Below are positions 1 through 11,460 of a DNA stretch of 64,000 nt, one piece after another. Position 1 is the first letter of the stretch. The number at the start of each line of letters is the position of its first letter. The stretch lies in the NCBI GenBank assembly GCA_025642065.1, contig JAODUP010000898.1, forward strand, positions 1 through 64,000, read 5' to 3'. Made by a program: the position numbers and the translations under genes. Below the pieces are notes generated by a model that saw nothing but the letters and a program-made list of their open reading frames with translations, was not told where the DNA came from and ran no database searches. The DNA is from Paralvinella palmiformis. Taxonomy: Eukaryota > Annelida > Polychaeta > Terebellida > Alvinellidae.

Positions 1-1390
1 TATCTCATTTCGGTTATATCAAAGTAAGTTTGTGGACTTATGATCAATTATGTATGTTGAAATTAACATCTGAAACGCTGTTACAGGCACCTTTATGTAC
101 ATGGTAGGCTATTGAGATTAAATATGCAGAAAACTGGATGTCTTAACTATAAGCATTGTGCATATGTTCCATTTAAACATTGAAAAAGCATAATATGATA
201 ACATGTTAAGTGTATGATGTGGAATTACTTGAACTTAGACACGAACACAGGCATAACCCTATGATGCTTTATAGTGTGGCTCATCAAATAATGGATGCGA
301 CCGAGTCCCAATTATTTCCAAATATCCCATCCATCCAATAACCAAATAATGTAATTATAGTACATTACCTAATAGTTCTTATTGAATCAGCGAAGACTAC
401 AAAACTCGATGTGTGTCTCTAACAAAGTTATCATAAAGTTAATATATTGTCTTATCTAATAAGCGATATCAAAATTAGCCATAGATAAATTAGGAATTAG
501 GTCATATTTAGGTAAACATCCTATAATATATTAACCATCAGAGTGTATTAATTACATATTATAGCATAAGGTAGTGACCGTATTACGAGACATTATACAT
601 CATCAAGTTCGGTATAAACCTAATTAACAACTGATCGTAGAATTATCTAAATCAGCCACACGTCAGAGAATGATTCGTGATGGATCATCATTTTGTCTGC
701 TTGACTTCCTAATAAACATCTCCAGAGATCGATGGCCGTTCATGATAAGGACAACTAATTGTTTGCTGAATAGATTTTAGTCTGACAAATGAAGCGAGAT
801 CCACCAGAAATAAAAAGAATTAAAGAGTTATTCAGGGAGAAAGATAGATTGAGAGAATGAGATATGGACAAAATGACAGATGAACAGAATGACAGATGGA
901 CAGAATGACAGAATGAACACATATTGAGAAGAGATAATTAGATTAAGAGATATATATTTAGGGAGACCTAAAGTTAAGTTTAAACTACTAAATACACCAT
1001 TGAAGTCGAATGATGACAGAGTCATATAATCCATATATCCATATAATATATTAAGACTTGTAACAAAATAGACGCACGCGCGTGTGTGTGTGTGTTTTAT
1101 GTTACATATAATAAAGGCGTGGCCTCAGGTTTTCGTTATGTTTATAATTCTTACAGAATTATGATCAAACGACTACTACCTAAATAGAAGAAAAAAATTA
1201 CATATTAGTACATATATAACGCAGCTATAACAGGAAATAAAGTACATATAGGTATCAGTACATATAATATATATTATGATAATAATTCTAATACCTCCGA
1301 CAATAGCAGAAATAATAGTATTTTCACTCAGCCCAAAATAGCACGACTAGTTTCGGTTATAAGAAACCTTTATCAAGTCCATGGGTATGC
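1..1390. other. AT-rich non-coding stretch
   Basis: I see no credible gene here. Reading frames are short and none resembles a known family. A small degenerate tandem repeat lies at 862-920 and a short (CG/TG) run at about 1075-1096. Confidence 0.5.
862..920. repeat. Short tandem repeat (gacagaat/gacagatg-like units)
   Basis: Units close to GACAGAATGA and GACAGATGGA recur about six times head to tail, with small changes. It is a simple minisatellite with no coding meaning. Confidence 0.6.
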
Positions 1391-1395
1391 ATGTG

Positions 1396-1482
1396 TATGT
1401 GTGCGTTTTAGCTGTGTATAATAAGGCTGAATCCAGAGTGGCGACTTTGCTTGCTGATACATGTTTAATGTCTCACCGGTCC
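1396..1482 (+). repeat. Dispersed repeat R4, partial copy
   Basis: This carries 'tgtataataaggc' followed by 'atccagagtggcgac' and 'ttgcttgctga'. The same string set recurs near 4891, 14160 and 50340. This copy lacks the middle part seen in the others. I could not assign a superfamily. It reads like a non-autonomous element or the tail of one. Confidence 0.6.
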
Positions 1483-1682
1483 CATTTACAGCTTCACCAT
1501 GAGGACTAATTTTAAACAAATCTAGGATAGATGACATATTGAGTAGAGAAAACCTTGCCAGTTGTCTAGTTGGTTGAAATATGCCATAATGCCTTCTATA
1601 ATGCAACAGCCGGGATTCGAACCTCCGACCTCCAGTACAGCATGATGATAAGTACAGTCCCACGCTCTAATCCACGAGGTCA
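1483..1682 (-). repeat. tRNA-derived SINE, family B
   Basis: Read on the - strand there is an A-box-like segment (GGATTAGAGCGTGG) and, about 60 nt on, a B-box (GGTTCGAATCC), the two parts of a pol III promoter. The same layout recurs at 32640-32812 and, more worn, at 35850-36000. The body continues well past tRNA length and the anticodon arm does not fold as a gene, so I call it a SINE and not a tRNA. Confidence 0.65.
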
Positions 1683-1689
1683 TATATCC

Positions 1690-3530
1690 TTTCTGTTTCT
1701 GTATATACTTTACTCTCCCAAAATAGTAACTGTCTCCAGTATCTGTTACTTCATTGTATTGTTCTATATATTTTAAACATTCGTGAAATAATGAGTTATG
1801 TCATCATGATGATCGCTTCCTGGTTTCAAGAAGTGTTCTTCTATTGTTATAAATGTATTGTATTTCTCTTTAGAGGTATAGATGTTTTTCTTGTGTTTAA
1901 TGAAAGAAACTTTATACCCTTACCTCGGTTTATTAATATAGATATAAACACTTCTGGTAATCTATGCAAAATATGAATAGTTATAGCTCTTGCTTCAACA
2001 CCAAGGGCATATACCTGAACAATGAAGAAACACTCCATTTTTATAATAGTGATGTATGGCTCTTTTCTGTCCTTTTCCCGCTGTTTTTATTTACCATTTA
2101 GATGTTGCTGTTTACTTCAGCCTGTCAACATCAAGTCTCTGAAACAATTTATGAAGTTTATCTTATCGCATAAGGTCAATAACACAGCGATCATAAGGTC
2201 AATAACCCAACGGTCATAAGGTCAATAACACAACAGTCATATTTTAAAAATACCAAGAGCAATATTTTTCTGAACCGGTGACATTCACCTCATCAATGTT
2301 ATATTTTACGTTGACATCTTCCACATACACAAACACACACACACACACACAAAACTAGCCTCAGGTTTATTCTGTGCACGTTGATGTATTTGACCAGATC
2401 GAATCAGCTTCATCTTTCGCTGTTTAATGCGTTAAAAGTATTCTATTTCCATGTGAATGTCTCAATCAACTGATACATTGTTCAAATCGTAACAAAACTA
2501 AATCGGTTTATCGTAATATATTTATTCTGGTTAGAATGACAAATTAGTGGACTACTTAAGACACCTACTCGTGATGTCTAATAACACGTGGTCAAGATTG
2601 GCTCATTGGGATTGATAATTGGATTAACCATCGATGGCACGATCGTTCGGCAGTAGAGTGATGGAGCAGAAAGAAGGAGCTTCTCGGGTCAATTCCAACA
2701 AGATTGTATTGATCGTGCGTTTGTCCACGGGTTGGCTCAGAAATGACTATATATTACGAAGATATGACATACAGAGATTATGCGTCTATGTTTTGCAGTT
2801 AAAAATGCAAAAGTCTACTAAATATAGTTATTTGAATGTGTCTTTCAAAACTCGAAACCCTTTCATTTATGTATTTATTTATTTATGTGTTTATTTATTT
2901 GCACATAACATATTTTATAGGCAAATATAATGTCTATGGCATACCCCTTTTTAACATTTAATATTAAGTAAATGATGTAATGCTATATTCATTATAATGG
3001 TATATACTGTAATAGGCTATATTCTGCTATTTTCCACTTATCTCTGAAGGTGTGTTAAGTTCTTAGAGCAATGAAGCTGACATCAGATTATAACCTAAAT
3101 TTGAAATGAACCAATAACGGTTTATTGTAAATGTTGACCATCATAACACCAGCTGTACTTATGTTATTAGGAACTATCACTCTTTAGCTGACAAAATAGT
3201 ACATTAAGCTTATAAGGATTTAATAATCTTCCAGATGACACAATAATGTGTTAATGTTATAAGGAGATCAAAGGCCGTATCAGCTGGCGTAATACCATGA
3301 ATTTTCCCACCGATTTAACAATGCAGCGAATTTATAATGACCAATCGCTGTATACATGTAGCTATATTAACAGCCGATGTTTCAGGAGTACTTTTCAATG
3401 CTCTTCGTCGCAACCAAGCATCAACGACATTCTAAATCATTCAGTACTAAAAATGGTTAATGTTCAACAACCACCATCTAAGGGTACACTAATAGCAACG
3501 ATTGGAACAACATACGTGTTACTGGTACAG
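1690..3530. other. Non-coding stretch with a small tandem repeat
   Basis: No coding region is supported. A three-unit repeat of about 24 bp lies at 2165-2240, and a short (CA)n run sits at about 2330-2352. The reading frame at 2634-2930 has no recognisable domain and ends in low-complexity tttattta runs. Confidence 0.5.
2165..2240. repeat. Three-unit minisatellite of about 24 bp
   Basis: The unit 'cataaggtcaataacac' plus a variable 'agcgat/aacggt/aacagt' end is repeated three times in direct orientation. Confidence 0.7.
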
Positions 3531-3534
3531 TGGC

Positions 3535-3735
3535 TGGGGCGACATCGTGGTCTAGTTAGTTGCGCGTTGGACCACAGATCACTACCACCTGAGTTCGACC
3601 CTCGGCGTGGGCATAGCTGAAGGGTGTTTCATCTTCGACTTCGCTTCATTACCTTTGGATATCGCTCGTCCCATTTAGCCTACCATGTGCACAAAAGTTG
3701 CCGTAAAACACCAATCATCAATCAATCATCTGGTA
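3535..3735 (+). repeat. tRNA-derived SINE, family A
   Basis: An A-box-like TGGTCTAGTTAG is followed by a B-box GAGTTCGACCC. The body contains 'gaagggtgtttcatctt', 'ttacctttgga' and 'cccatttagcct', and it ends in GTAAAAC plus an ATC-rich tail. The same body is found at 20430-20608 (-), 42641-42825 (+) and 44963-45140 (+), with a fragment at 40463-40523 (-). Confidence 0.85.
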
Positions 3736-3952
3736 TAACGGCCATCTTAGACTCAAGAAATATTCATACAAACTTCAACATATTGTCTAGACATTGTATT
3801 TTTTTTCAAAAATGTTCAGATCTTAGACGTCGCATAACTCTAAAGAAGGTTTTGTTTAAATATCACAATACGCCGAAGCCCAATGTACGCCAGACATCTA
3901 AAGTACCTTTAAATGTCACCTTTAGGCCGCATTGCTTACATTTGATCAGTTA

Positions 3953-4180
3953 GTGCCGTGAGTGGAAAAACATTCCATCTTGGAGAAATATTTTTAACAC
4001 GGACTCACTAGTTATGTGTTTGCTTAAAGAATATAGTTCGCTCAACAAAGCCGGAAATTCCTTGGCCACAGCTCGAAGAGCATAGACATTGGGATCACAC
4101 AATAATCTAGATACATCAATCTTTTTTTCTCTTTTCTTTGATTTCAGGTTTTCAATAAGCGCCTTCAAGCACGAAGACAA
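3953..4180 (-). pseudogene. Unidentified protein-like fragment
   Basis: The - strand has an open frame of about 75 codons ending in a stop at its low-coordinate end. The composition looks protein-like: a basic stretch (KSKKREKK) followed by an alternating helical part (residues about 30-65). There is a stop just upstream and no clear splice acceptor at its start. I do not recognise the family. It could be an exon, a transposon piece or chance. Confidence 0.25.
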
Positions 4181-4654
4181 TGATAATTATTTGGTACAGT
4201 TCAACGGTTTCAATCAACGTTAATAATTTGTTTTCAGCTTGTGTGATATTTTCTGGAAAATGTAACCAAATATAGTAAACAAAATATAGGGTATGGCAGT
4301 TTCGGGTAGAAATGGCTATTTATAATACCTGTTCTTGTGAAGGTGCATGGGTGGATGCATGCATACGCCAGTGCACACGCCCTGGCATACCAAGACTGTG
4401 AACAGGCAATGAAACTGACAATTAATATCAGGTGGACGATTCATAAGAGAAAAATGGAGATGAACAATCACTACTTTTCTACTTAAATATACCAAGGACT
4501 TTACGTTTTTCTATGGAAAATACACTAAGTACTATCTTCTATGTTAACGTCCACTCTTTACTCGTAGAATCCGGTTTGGAGTTAAATATTTAAATGATCG
4601 ACGGTTATTGGTATTATTGTTATGTAATCATCAAAATCACTCAGTTTTCTCTTA

Positions 4655-4796
4655 CGTGTGTGTATGTGTATGTATATATGTATGTGTGTATATATGTATG
4701 TGTGTATATGTATGTATATATGTATATGTATGTTTATGTTGTATGTATATATGTATATATGTATGTATGTGTGTGTTATTGTTTTTTGTGTGTGTG

Positions 4797-4890
<94 letters not shown>
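4655..4890. repeat. (TG)n microsatellite with (TATG)n leader
   Basis: TATG/TGTA units run from about 4655 to 4790, then an almost pure (TG)n tract of about 90 bp runs to 4890. Open frames on both strands here are only dipeptide runs (Val-Cys, Thr-His) and are not genes. Confidence 0.95.
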
Positions 4891-4893
<3 letters not shown>

Positions 4894-5010
4894 GTGTGTA
4901 TAATAAGGCACAGGCACAGAGAATCTCGAACCGTGAATTCAAATTCTGGACGTTTCTTCAGGGGACTCAATCCAGAGTGGCGACTTTTCTTGCTTGAGAC
5001 ATATGTAATG
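4891..5010 (+). repeat. Dispersed repeat R4
   Basis: Begins 'tgtgtgtataataaggcaca' and goes on through 'gaattcaaattctgga', 'ttcttcaggggactcaatcc' and 'agagtggcgac' to 'gacatatgtaatg'. It is colinear with copies at 14160-14340 and 50340-50530. Its 5' edge adjoins the (TG)n tract, which may have grown from the tgtgtgt start of the repeat. Confidence 0.7.
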
Positions 5011-6390
5011 TCGGGATTATAATAGCTATACTTTTAACAATTTCCTATATCAGTGTAATCTAATTACTCATAATATGGGAAAAAACTCTGTCCGCAGCTT
5101 AATACCCATGGAGATGCCTGCCGGAGTAACAAACGACTCCAGGAGTATAAATCCATCAAGCAGCATTGTATGAATTAATAGGTCGTTTCGCCAGACCACA
5201 TAAGAGGACAACAATATAGATTCTATATTATACATAACAAAGCTAATAAACTTAAACATGTTGTAATAACGACATAACTTTCTTACATTGGTGTAATAAG
5301 GAATCTGGATGGAAATAGATAAGATGTCTGGCACGGGCAATGTGCGTTTTAGGGTACATATAAAGAGGCAACAGGCACAGAGCATCAACATATCTAAACA
5401 TCCTTCGAGATCTACTTCCATAAATCTAAATACAAATACAACTATACATACATTAATCTAAAAATAAAATGTTCCATACCTCCACATATTGATAAATGTG
5501 TGCGTATACCTAACCATGTGTCTGGTCTACTCATCAGCCTGTGGGAACCAGCTAATTCGCTTTTCGTACGCGACAAATATGTCACGACCACAGGAAAGCG
5601 GCTACATGAAGGCTACGTACAAAAAGCGGAAGCACGTAAAAACATACCATTTCATACCACAGCTCGCAACAAACAACACGTGCGTGTGGTTCAATGGTGA
5701 CTTGCTACATACATATCAAACTATTTTGACACCTCAGTTTACATTCAACAGTAATTTTCTGTGGTCCAAAAGAAACCTGTATATAAAACATTTCGACACC
5801 TCAGATGCTGACCTCAGTTTTATTCTGGGTTCGAATAACTGAATAAATCCTACCTATATGAACCATGTATCAATACACATCCGGCTAGTCTGGCGTCGAA
5901 GTTCTTTCTCTAACCTAAGTGAAAATCTAAGCCTTATATATACCCTCAACGTGTTAACAAAAATTACAGTTTGTTTGTAACAAAGAGAATGTACACTAAC
6001 TCAGTATGGACTCACTGAAGTGATTTCACTAAAATAAAAACAAAGTAGCAATACTGCGCAATGGATTATTACTGGACTAGAACGAAATATCGTATCAAAC
6101 CTGAGTAAATACTATGATTTACTCGAACCTAACAGCTAATCCTCATACGTTTCCGTTCATCACAAAGTGAACGTTAATTTGCGCCTAATTTAGCGTCCCT
6201 AAGTATATGCAGTTAGGTGTGGTGGGATCTAAATTAAAGCGCCTATCTACTTGATCTATTTGACCTATGGTCGAAAACAGCGGATTTCAGGCTGATCTCC
6301 GATACTGCGAATGACACGTCGGGATTATAATAGCTATACATTTAACCAATTTACATATAATAAAGGGTTGGACTCAGGTTTTGTAATATA
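5011..6390. other. No supported feature
   Basis: Open frames of about 115 codons exist on both strands (5068-5421 - and 5489-5842 +), but I see no family signature or clear splice sites in them. The short motif 'gtcgggattataatagctata' occurs both at 5012 and near 6318, which suggests another worn dispersed repeat. Confidence 0.45.
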
Positions 6391-6398
6391 ACGTTTTC

Positions 6399-7080
6399 TT
6401 ATATGTTGCTAGAAACCAAGGAATTAGCTAGATTTTTGTGTTTAGAATAAGCTGTGATGATTCTATTTTCATAATTATTCAGCATTTCTTTTTGTGGGAG
6501 AATGTTGTGACAAGAACACAATGTCTCGCATGATCTACATCTGCTAATCCCACATGGTTTTGAACACCACTGACTTTCTGTAGCATTAGTTGTATTCATG
6601 CGGCGTTGTTCTATTTGTAGTTCATGGACAGTTTTACTTTTAATATGGCGCTGTCATATTTTTGAATAGTTCCTTTTGCATAATGAATTAAAGAAAATCT
6701 ACAGCGGTTCATCAAAATCTGTAATTTTTGAACAAATTCTTTAAAAAAACCTGAGATTTGAGACTTCCTTGAAATGTATGTTTATGGTGAAAGGAATCAT
6801 TATGCAAGAGTTGATGCCTGTCTGTCGGTTTAAAGAAGACCTTTGATAATAAGCCATTTTCATTTTCTGGATCTTTAAATGTGGTTGTATCCAAGAAATA
6901 CATTTTCTGCTTATTTAATGTGACTTTAAATCTAATCGGCGGTTCGTGATTATTTAAACTATCCAAAAATCCATAAAAAGCCTTTTTTCCATAGAGCCAC
7001 ACAATACATTTATCATCTAAAGGCTTCCTTCTCAAATTTAGCCATGTATATGTCGGCATAATGAGAGGCCCAATCCCGGC
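6399..7080 (-). mobile_element. Penelope-like element, truncated reverse transcriptase
   Basis: Reading the - strand from about 7080 down, the frame has an RT motif block (GPLIMPTYTWLNLRRK), then 'FYGFLDSLNNHEPPIRFKV', 'YFLDTT', 'VFFKPTDRHQLLH' and 'DSFHHKHTFQGSLKSQ'. These are hallmarks of the C-terminal half of Penelope reverse transcriptases. After a frame break, 6399-6599 (-) carries a cysteine-rich stretch (CSKPCGISRCRSCETLC), like the linker that precedes the GIY-YIG nuclease in these elements. The N-terminal RT half and the GIY-YIG core are not visible, so this is a dead partial copy. Confidence 0.8.
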
Positions 7081-7096
7081 CCATTGAAGTGCCAGC

Positions 7097-7135
7097 GTTG
7101 TTGTTGTTGTTATTATTATTATTATTATTATTATT
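7097..7135. repeat. (TTA/TTG)n microsatellite
   Basis: Runs of ttg then tta/att units. Such trinucleotide runs mark LINE 3' ends elsewhere in the window, but here no LINE body is joined to it. Confidence 0.8.
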
Positions 7136-7577
7136 AGTTTATGTGTCTTACGTGTTGTACATTAAAATATCACATGGAAAAACATGGTCGTAATCTAGGA
7201 ATTATGAGAGTTTCAATCAATAACATACAATATCACATCACACTGTATACAAGGTTTATCTAAACGTTGACTCTCTCACTGATAGGCTAAGTTAAATTAA
7301 TTAATCTACACTTAAAAGAATATCAAACATAACGGGAACATCATCCTTAATACACTACAATGCTCTATCTGATAATCTAATATGTTGTCAATTGTTCTCA
7401 TGTCCAGAAACCAATCCTACTATGAAACCATCGGTATACGTTGGTAAGCTTTGTAACTGGCAAGTAATGGTCAGTCCTCCTGCTGTGTTATTTGCACGGA
7501 AAAATCAATCACTAAATATCATTTGCCCCAGAATCAAAATTGATATAACCCTGATTACGAGACAAAGGCTGTTAGAT

Positions 7578-7735
7578 AATAATAATAATTACAAAACTTC
7601 CATAGCGCAAATATCCTCAAAAGATTCGAGCTCAGTGGCGCACCTAGTACAGGAGTTGGGCAAACTCATAGTCCATGTACGATACAAAGTTCATCAACAA
7701 AGATCAGATGTCAAGGAAAATTAGGAAGGATTAGC
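7578..7735 (-). mobile_element. LINE 3' tail (CR1/L2-like), - strand
   Basis: On the - strand this reads through 'CCTGTACTAGGTGCGCCACT', 'GAGCTCGAATCTTTTGAGGA' and 'TTGCGCTAT', and ends in (ATT)n. The same tail occurs at 26617-26870 (-), 31465-31525 (+) and 36592-36735 (-). A GCGCTAT...(ATT)n end is typical of CR1/L2-type LINEs, and the tail lies at the 3' side of the - strand RT at 7800-8960. Confidence 0.7.
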
Positions 7736-7799
7736 GAGTCTGAAAAGGTGAGTTTTCAAATGGTGACTATGCTATGAAACTATGCTATTTCATGACTTA

Positions 7800-8960
7800 A
7801 CATTTCCAGCATGAGCTTTAACTCTGGGAACAGGCAACGAGTAAAAACCAGATGAACTGAGTTATCTGGGCTTGGGTGCTAAAGAAAGGGAAGAGATTTC
7901 AGAAGTGGAACAGAATGGCAAATTCGAGGACACCGTGTGACAACCCTAGCTAAGCAGTTCTGAACACACTGAAGTTTTATAATATCCTTAGATGCAAGGA
8001 TATAAAGAAGAAAGTTGCAGTAATCAAGCTTACTAGTAATGAGTGCTATAGCAATAATTTTGGCGACTGAAAGAGAAATATAGCGCCGAAAACGGCGAAG
8101 GTCACGAATATGATAGAAGCAGGAGCGACATGTCAGCGAAACATGTTTTCTGAAATTAAAATCGCTATCAAATGTAACACAGAGATTACGTACAGTGTCT
8201 GATGGTGTGATGCTATGAATAAGGATGTTTATGAGTAAGTTTGCTGCGTTGTCTGGGTGTACCTATAATGATGAAATCTGTTTTGTTGGCATTGAGCCTA
8301 AGTTTATTATTTGTCATCCAGCCATAGTCAGTCACCAAGTTGTTTAAGGGAAAGATCAGTGTCTGCTGTAGATAAAGATATGTGTACTTGGGTGTCATCT
8401 CCATATAAATGATGGTCTAATTTATGGCTGTGAATAAGTCAGCTTAGTGGTGTGGTATACAGAGTAAACAATAGTGGTCCAAGAAGAGAACCTTGGGGAA
8501 CACCGCAAAACAAAGGCAGTGCCTTTGAAAAACATTTTCTTATTTTTATTGATTGAAACTTATTTATTAAGAATGGGCGTATCCAGGTAAGTAGTGTGGC
8601 TGATATGCCATACCAATCAGAGAGGCGATCTAGAAGAACAGAATAATCAATCGTGTCAATCAAGCTGCAGATAAATCTAAAAGTATTAGTGCTCTGACCT
8701 CTGCTGTGTCCATGTTTAGTGCTATGACGTTATGAACTTTTAGTAGAGCGGTTTCTGTAAAGTGAAATTGTTTGTAGGCAGACTGATAAACATTAGACAG
8801 GTAATTACAGTTTAAGTGAACGTTCACCCGACAGGATACGGCTTTTTCTAATACTTTAGATATGAATGATAGATTAGAAATAGGGCAATAGCTGTTTAGG
8901 TCATTGGCTGGTAAAAATGATTTCTTACGAAGAGGGATTAAATGGGCATGTTTAAAGTGA
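7800..8960 (-). mobile_element. CR1/L2-like LINE reverse transcriptase, broken
   Basis: Translating the - strand in several frames gives consecutive RT blocks in the right order. These are a 'YQSAYKQFHFTETALLKVHN' type block near 8750, 'ILLDLSAA' then 'DTIDYSVLLDRLSDWYGIS', 'CGVPQGSLLGPLLFTLYTTP', a YGDD box near 8410 where YADD is usual, then 'KTDFIIIGTP', 'VRNLCVTFDSDFNFRKHVSL' and 'KLDYCNFLLY' near 8000. Stops and frame changes break it repeatedly. No endonuclease is seen, so it is a 5'-truncated copy whose tail is at 7578-7735. Confidence 0.85.
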
Positions 8961-9657
8961 GAACACTCCAGAGCTTAGTGATAAATTTATTATCTTAGTA
9001 ATTAGACACTTAGTGTGTGAAGACAAGATATTAGCAGAAATGTAGGGATAGGAACATGTTCACAGGACTTATTAGGGGATGATAAAATCAGTTTAGAAAT
9101 TGGAAAATCAATATTACAACTAGAAGCAGAAACTTGGAAAGAAGCCTGAAATTCGGTGATCAGGTGGCTCTAATGGTAACCACACTGAATACGGACTGAT
9201 CAGTGAACATTGCATTATTACTCTGCGGATTCTTGAACAACGTACCCGGATCTTGGTCTAATTAATGTTTTCACTAAATATAATGTATATTCACCCTGAA
9301 CGAGTGTCAGATTCGCTGAAATATTTTGTCCTCTTCGTCTAATTATCCTCACGTGAAATGTCTCACGTAACTGACAGCCACCTTAATCCCGTTTCAGTGC
9401 ACGATATTTACTACTCTCTTACTTGTTCTCTCTCTCTCTCTCTCTCTCTCTTAATCTCTCTCTCTCTCTCTATCTATCTCTCTCTCCCTCGACGAAACAA
9501 CATGACAGTGAGGTTGTCATGATAGTAATTTGTATTGTAGAGGCTCTTTGCTGATCTCAGATGTCCAGCGGCTGTACATTCTATAGTTGATGCAGGATCA
9601 ATGGCACTTCTATTACAATTATCTTCAACATTTCCCCCGGGAAATATTTTTCCCTCA
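8961..9657. other. LINE edge and (CT)n microsatellite
   Basis: The first 170 bp are probably more of the - strand LINE but too worn to align by eye. An interrupted (CT)n tract occupies about 9424-9485. Nothing else is supported. Confidence 0.5.
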
Positions 9658-9789
9658 CTAGTTTTCCAATTCCTTGAGTTGTTTGGTCACTTCATCCAAA
9701 ATATCTAAAATGCTGTCTAACTTCCATTCTAGAAAACTTACATCATCTAGAATTCTCCTTTTCTGGTCACAACTAATTTTTACTTGCAT
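9658..9789 (-). CDS. Candidate terminal coding exon, coiled coil
   Basis: The - strand has a splice acceptor (a T-rich run ending in tttacag, with the AG at 9791-9790) followed by an open exon of 43 codons ending in TAG at 9660-9658. The peptide is amphipathic, with Leu/Ile/Val spaced as heptads, for example DDVSFLEWKLDSILDILDEV and then TKQLKELEN just before the stop. That is what the C-terminal coiled coil of a small protein looks like. I found no upstream exon on the - strand and cannot name the family. Chance is possible given the short length, but acceptor, open frame, coiled-coil periodicity and stop all agree. Confidence 0.4.
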   Translation of the reverse strand: MQVKISCDQKRRILDDVSFLEWKLDSILDILDEVTKQLKELEN

Positions 9790-9799
9790 CTGTAAATAT

Positions 9800-11240
9800 T
9801 AAACAGAAAAAACATAATATACATGACAATAATTATTACGAAAAACTAACAGGTCGGAACCTTTCGTGTCATAATCACATCATTATCACATTCATTTTGG
9901 AGATCAAAGCAAGTTATTATTTGGTGCATATGCTTTTATCTTTAACACACATACACACGCGCGCACACACACACACAACCGTACATGGGCCAAGCATCCG
10001 GCGATATGAGTCACGTGAGCCAGGGTCATTGTTATTCAGTCAGCTTGTCGTAACGAGAAGCGAGCACTTCGTCATAGACATTGTTCATAGATTGTGTCAT
10101 AGGCATAACAGTATAGAGCATAACCTCACCTTAATGGCCAATCATCTTCAACAAAGATGAATAACAGGAAATTAATAGTTTCGCATTTCTCTTCATATCC
10201 ACTACAAGACAAACATTCTCATTGTGTTAATTGCAATTTGTCTTTACCTTGCATATCAGTTACCTTTGTTGTCATTCAATTATGGCAATGGTTTGTGAAT
10301 TACTAGTCCAGATCTGCTTAGAATGGAATTATTCGTTACATAAAGGCCAATGATCTAGTCTGCTTCAGATTAATTAAGTTGATCTACAGTATACAGATTA
10401 GCCTTTAAAGCGAAGACAAACGTGTTAAGTCTACATACTAGACGTCTAAAAGGGGTGAAGGAGCCAACTGTACCGAAATTAAAAGTTGACAAACCATCAA
10501 CTAGATCTCAAATAGAATATGAAAAATCGAAGAGCAAATAAACTTTCAAAGCGCACTGGAAAATAGTTATATACATATCGCCATATACAGCCATGTTCAA
10601 CTTTTTATGGTTTTTTTTATATATAGGCTATTATAGATTTTACTTACATTATTTATGTATCTTAGACAGTATTCACTTATTTTACGTGTATAGTTTACTG
10701 GAATGTTGCTAAATAAATCAAATCAATTAAAATAAACTGCCGATAATTCCGGTTTTTCATGCACACTGAATAGCAGAAAGTTATTGCTCGTCGATGAATC
10801 TATCCTGACCACGTGTCTATTGCGTAAAATGAGTGACTGACGTAATGTATGGAAAATTCAAGGCTTATACGGGCACGTGATGATGTTAAAGCGATACTTT
10901 GGTGGATAATATCATTTTCATATTTATCCAGTAGGAATCACTTTTATTCTAATGGTCGGTTACTCTGTCACTTGTATCTTGCATATAATGCATAAATTGT
11001 TTGTGTGGGTATAAACGTCGAAATAAGTATTGTATTTCGTGGATCAGTTTGAGCTGACAATATTCATGATGATTCCATATAAGGTTATTGAATGCTGCCT
11101 GGAGACCAGCTCCGCGTACGCGCGATCGAACGTGTACGCGCCGTTTTATTAAACCATTGTTAGTTAGAATTGTGATATTTAAAAGGTTTTTACATTTTTT
11201 AAATCAAACTATTTCACACAACGAAAACAGTATGTTGAAG
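9800..11240. other. No supported feature
   Basis: A (CA)n/(GC) patch lies at 9947-9976. The frame at 9897-10160 is carried by this repeat and matches nothing I know. The remainder is AT-rich non-coding sequence. Confidence 0.45.
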
Positions 11241-11244
11241 CTAT

Positions 11245-11460
11245 TTCCCAGCAAACATGCATATGTTGGTCCAACGTTGGATAATGTTATGGGTAATTTC
11301 GACGTTCGGCCAACGTTGGACCAACTAGTGAATTTCATTGAATTTCTGTTGGTAAACAACATGAATCCAATGATGTTGGGCCAACGTTGTAGCAACTATT
11401 GTATTTCGGTTGGTATGCAACATGAATCCATCGATGTTGGGCCAACGTTCGGCCAACCAT
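11245..11460. repeat. Tandem repeat built on GTTGGGCCAACGTTG palindromes
   Basis: Palindromic words such as 'gttggtccaacgttgg', 'atgttgggccaacgttg' and 'gatgttgggccaacgttcgg' recur four times or more. The last two units share 'aacatgaatccat/a.gatgttgggccaacgtt' with a period of about 66 bp. The open frames on both strands are by-products of this repeat. Confidence 0.8.

Noticed and set aside
2165..2240. CRISPR-like regular repeat
   Set aside because: Only three direct units without unique spacers, in an animal genome; a minisatellite.
2634..2930. 98-codon frame
   Set aside because: No domain, no splice context, and its end is tttattta low complexity.
4582..5022. Open frames of 80-140 codons on both strands over the (TG)n tract
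   Set aside because: They are dipeptide runs made by the microsatellite, present on both strands alike.
5489..5842. 117-codon + frame and overlapping frame at 5500
   Set aside because: No family resemblance seen in either frame; could not be supported as a gene.
9160..9260. Possible SINE head (tggctctaatggtaac)
   Set aside because: Only an A-box-like word; the B-box position reads ttgaacaac and no second copy was seen.
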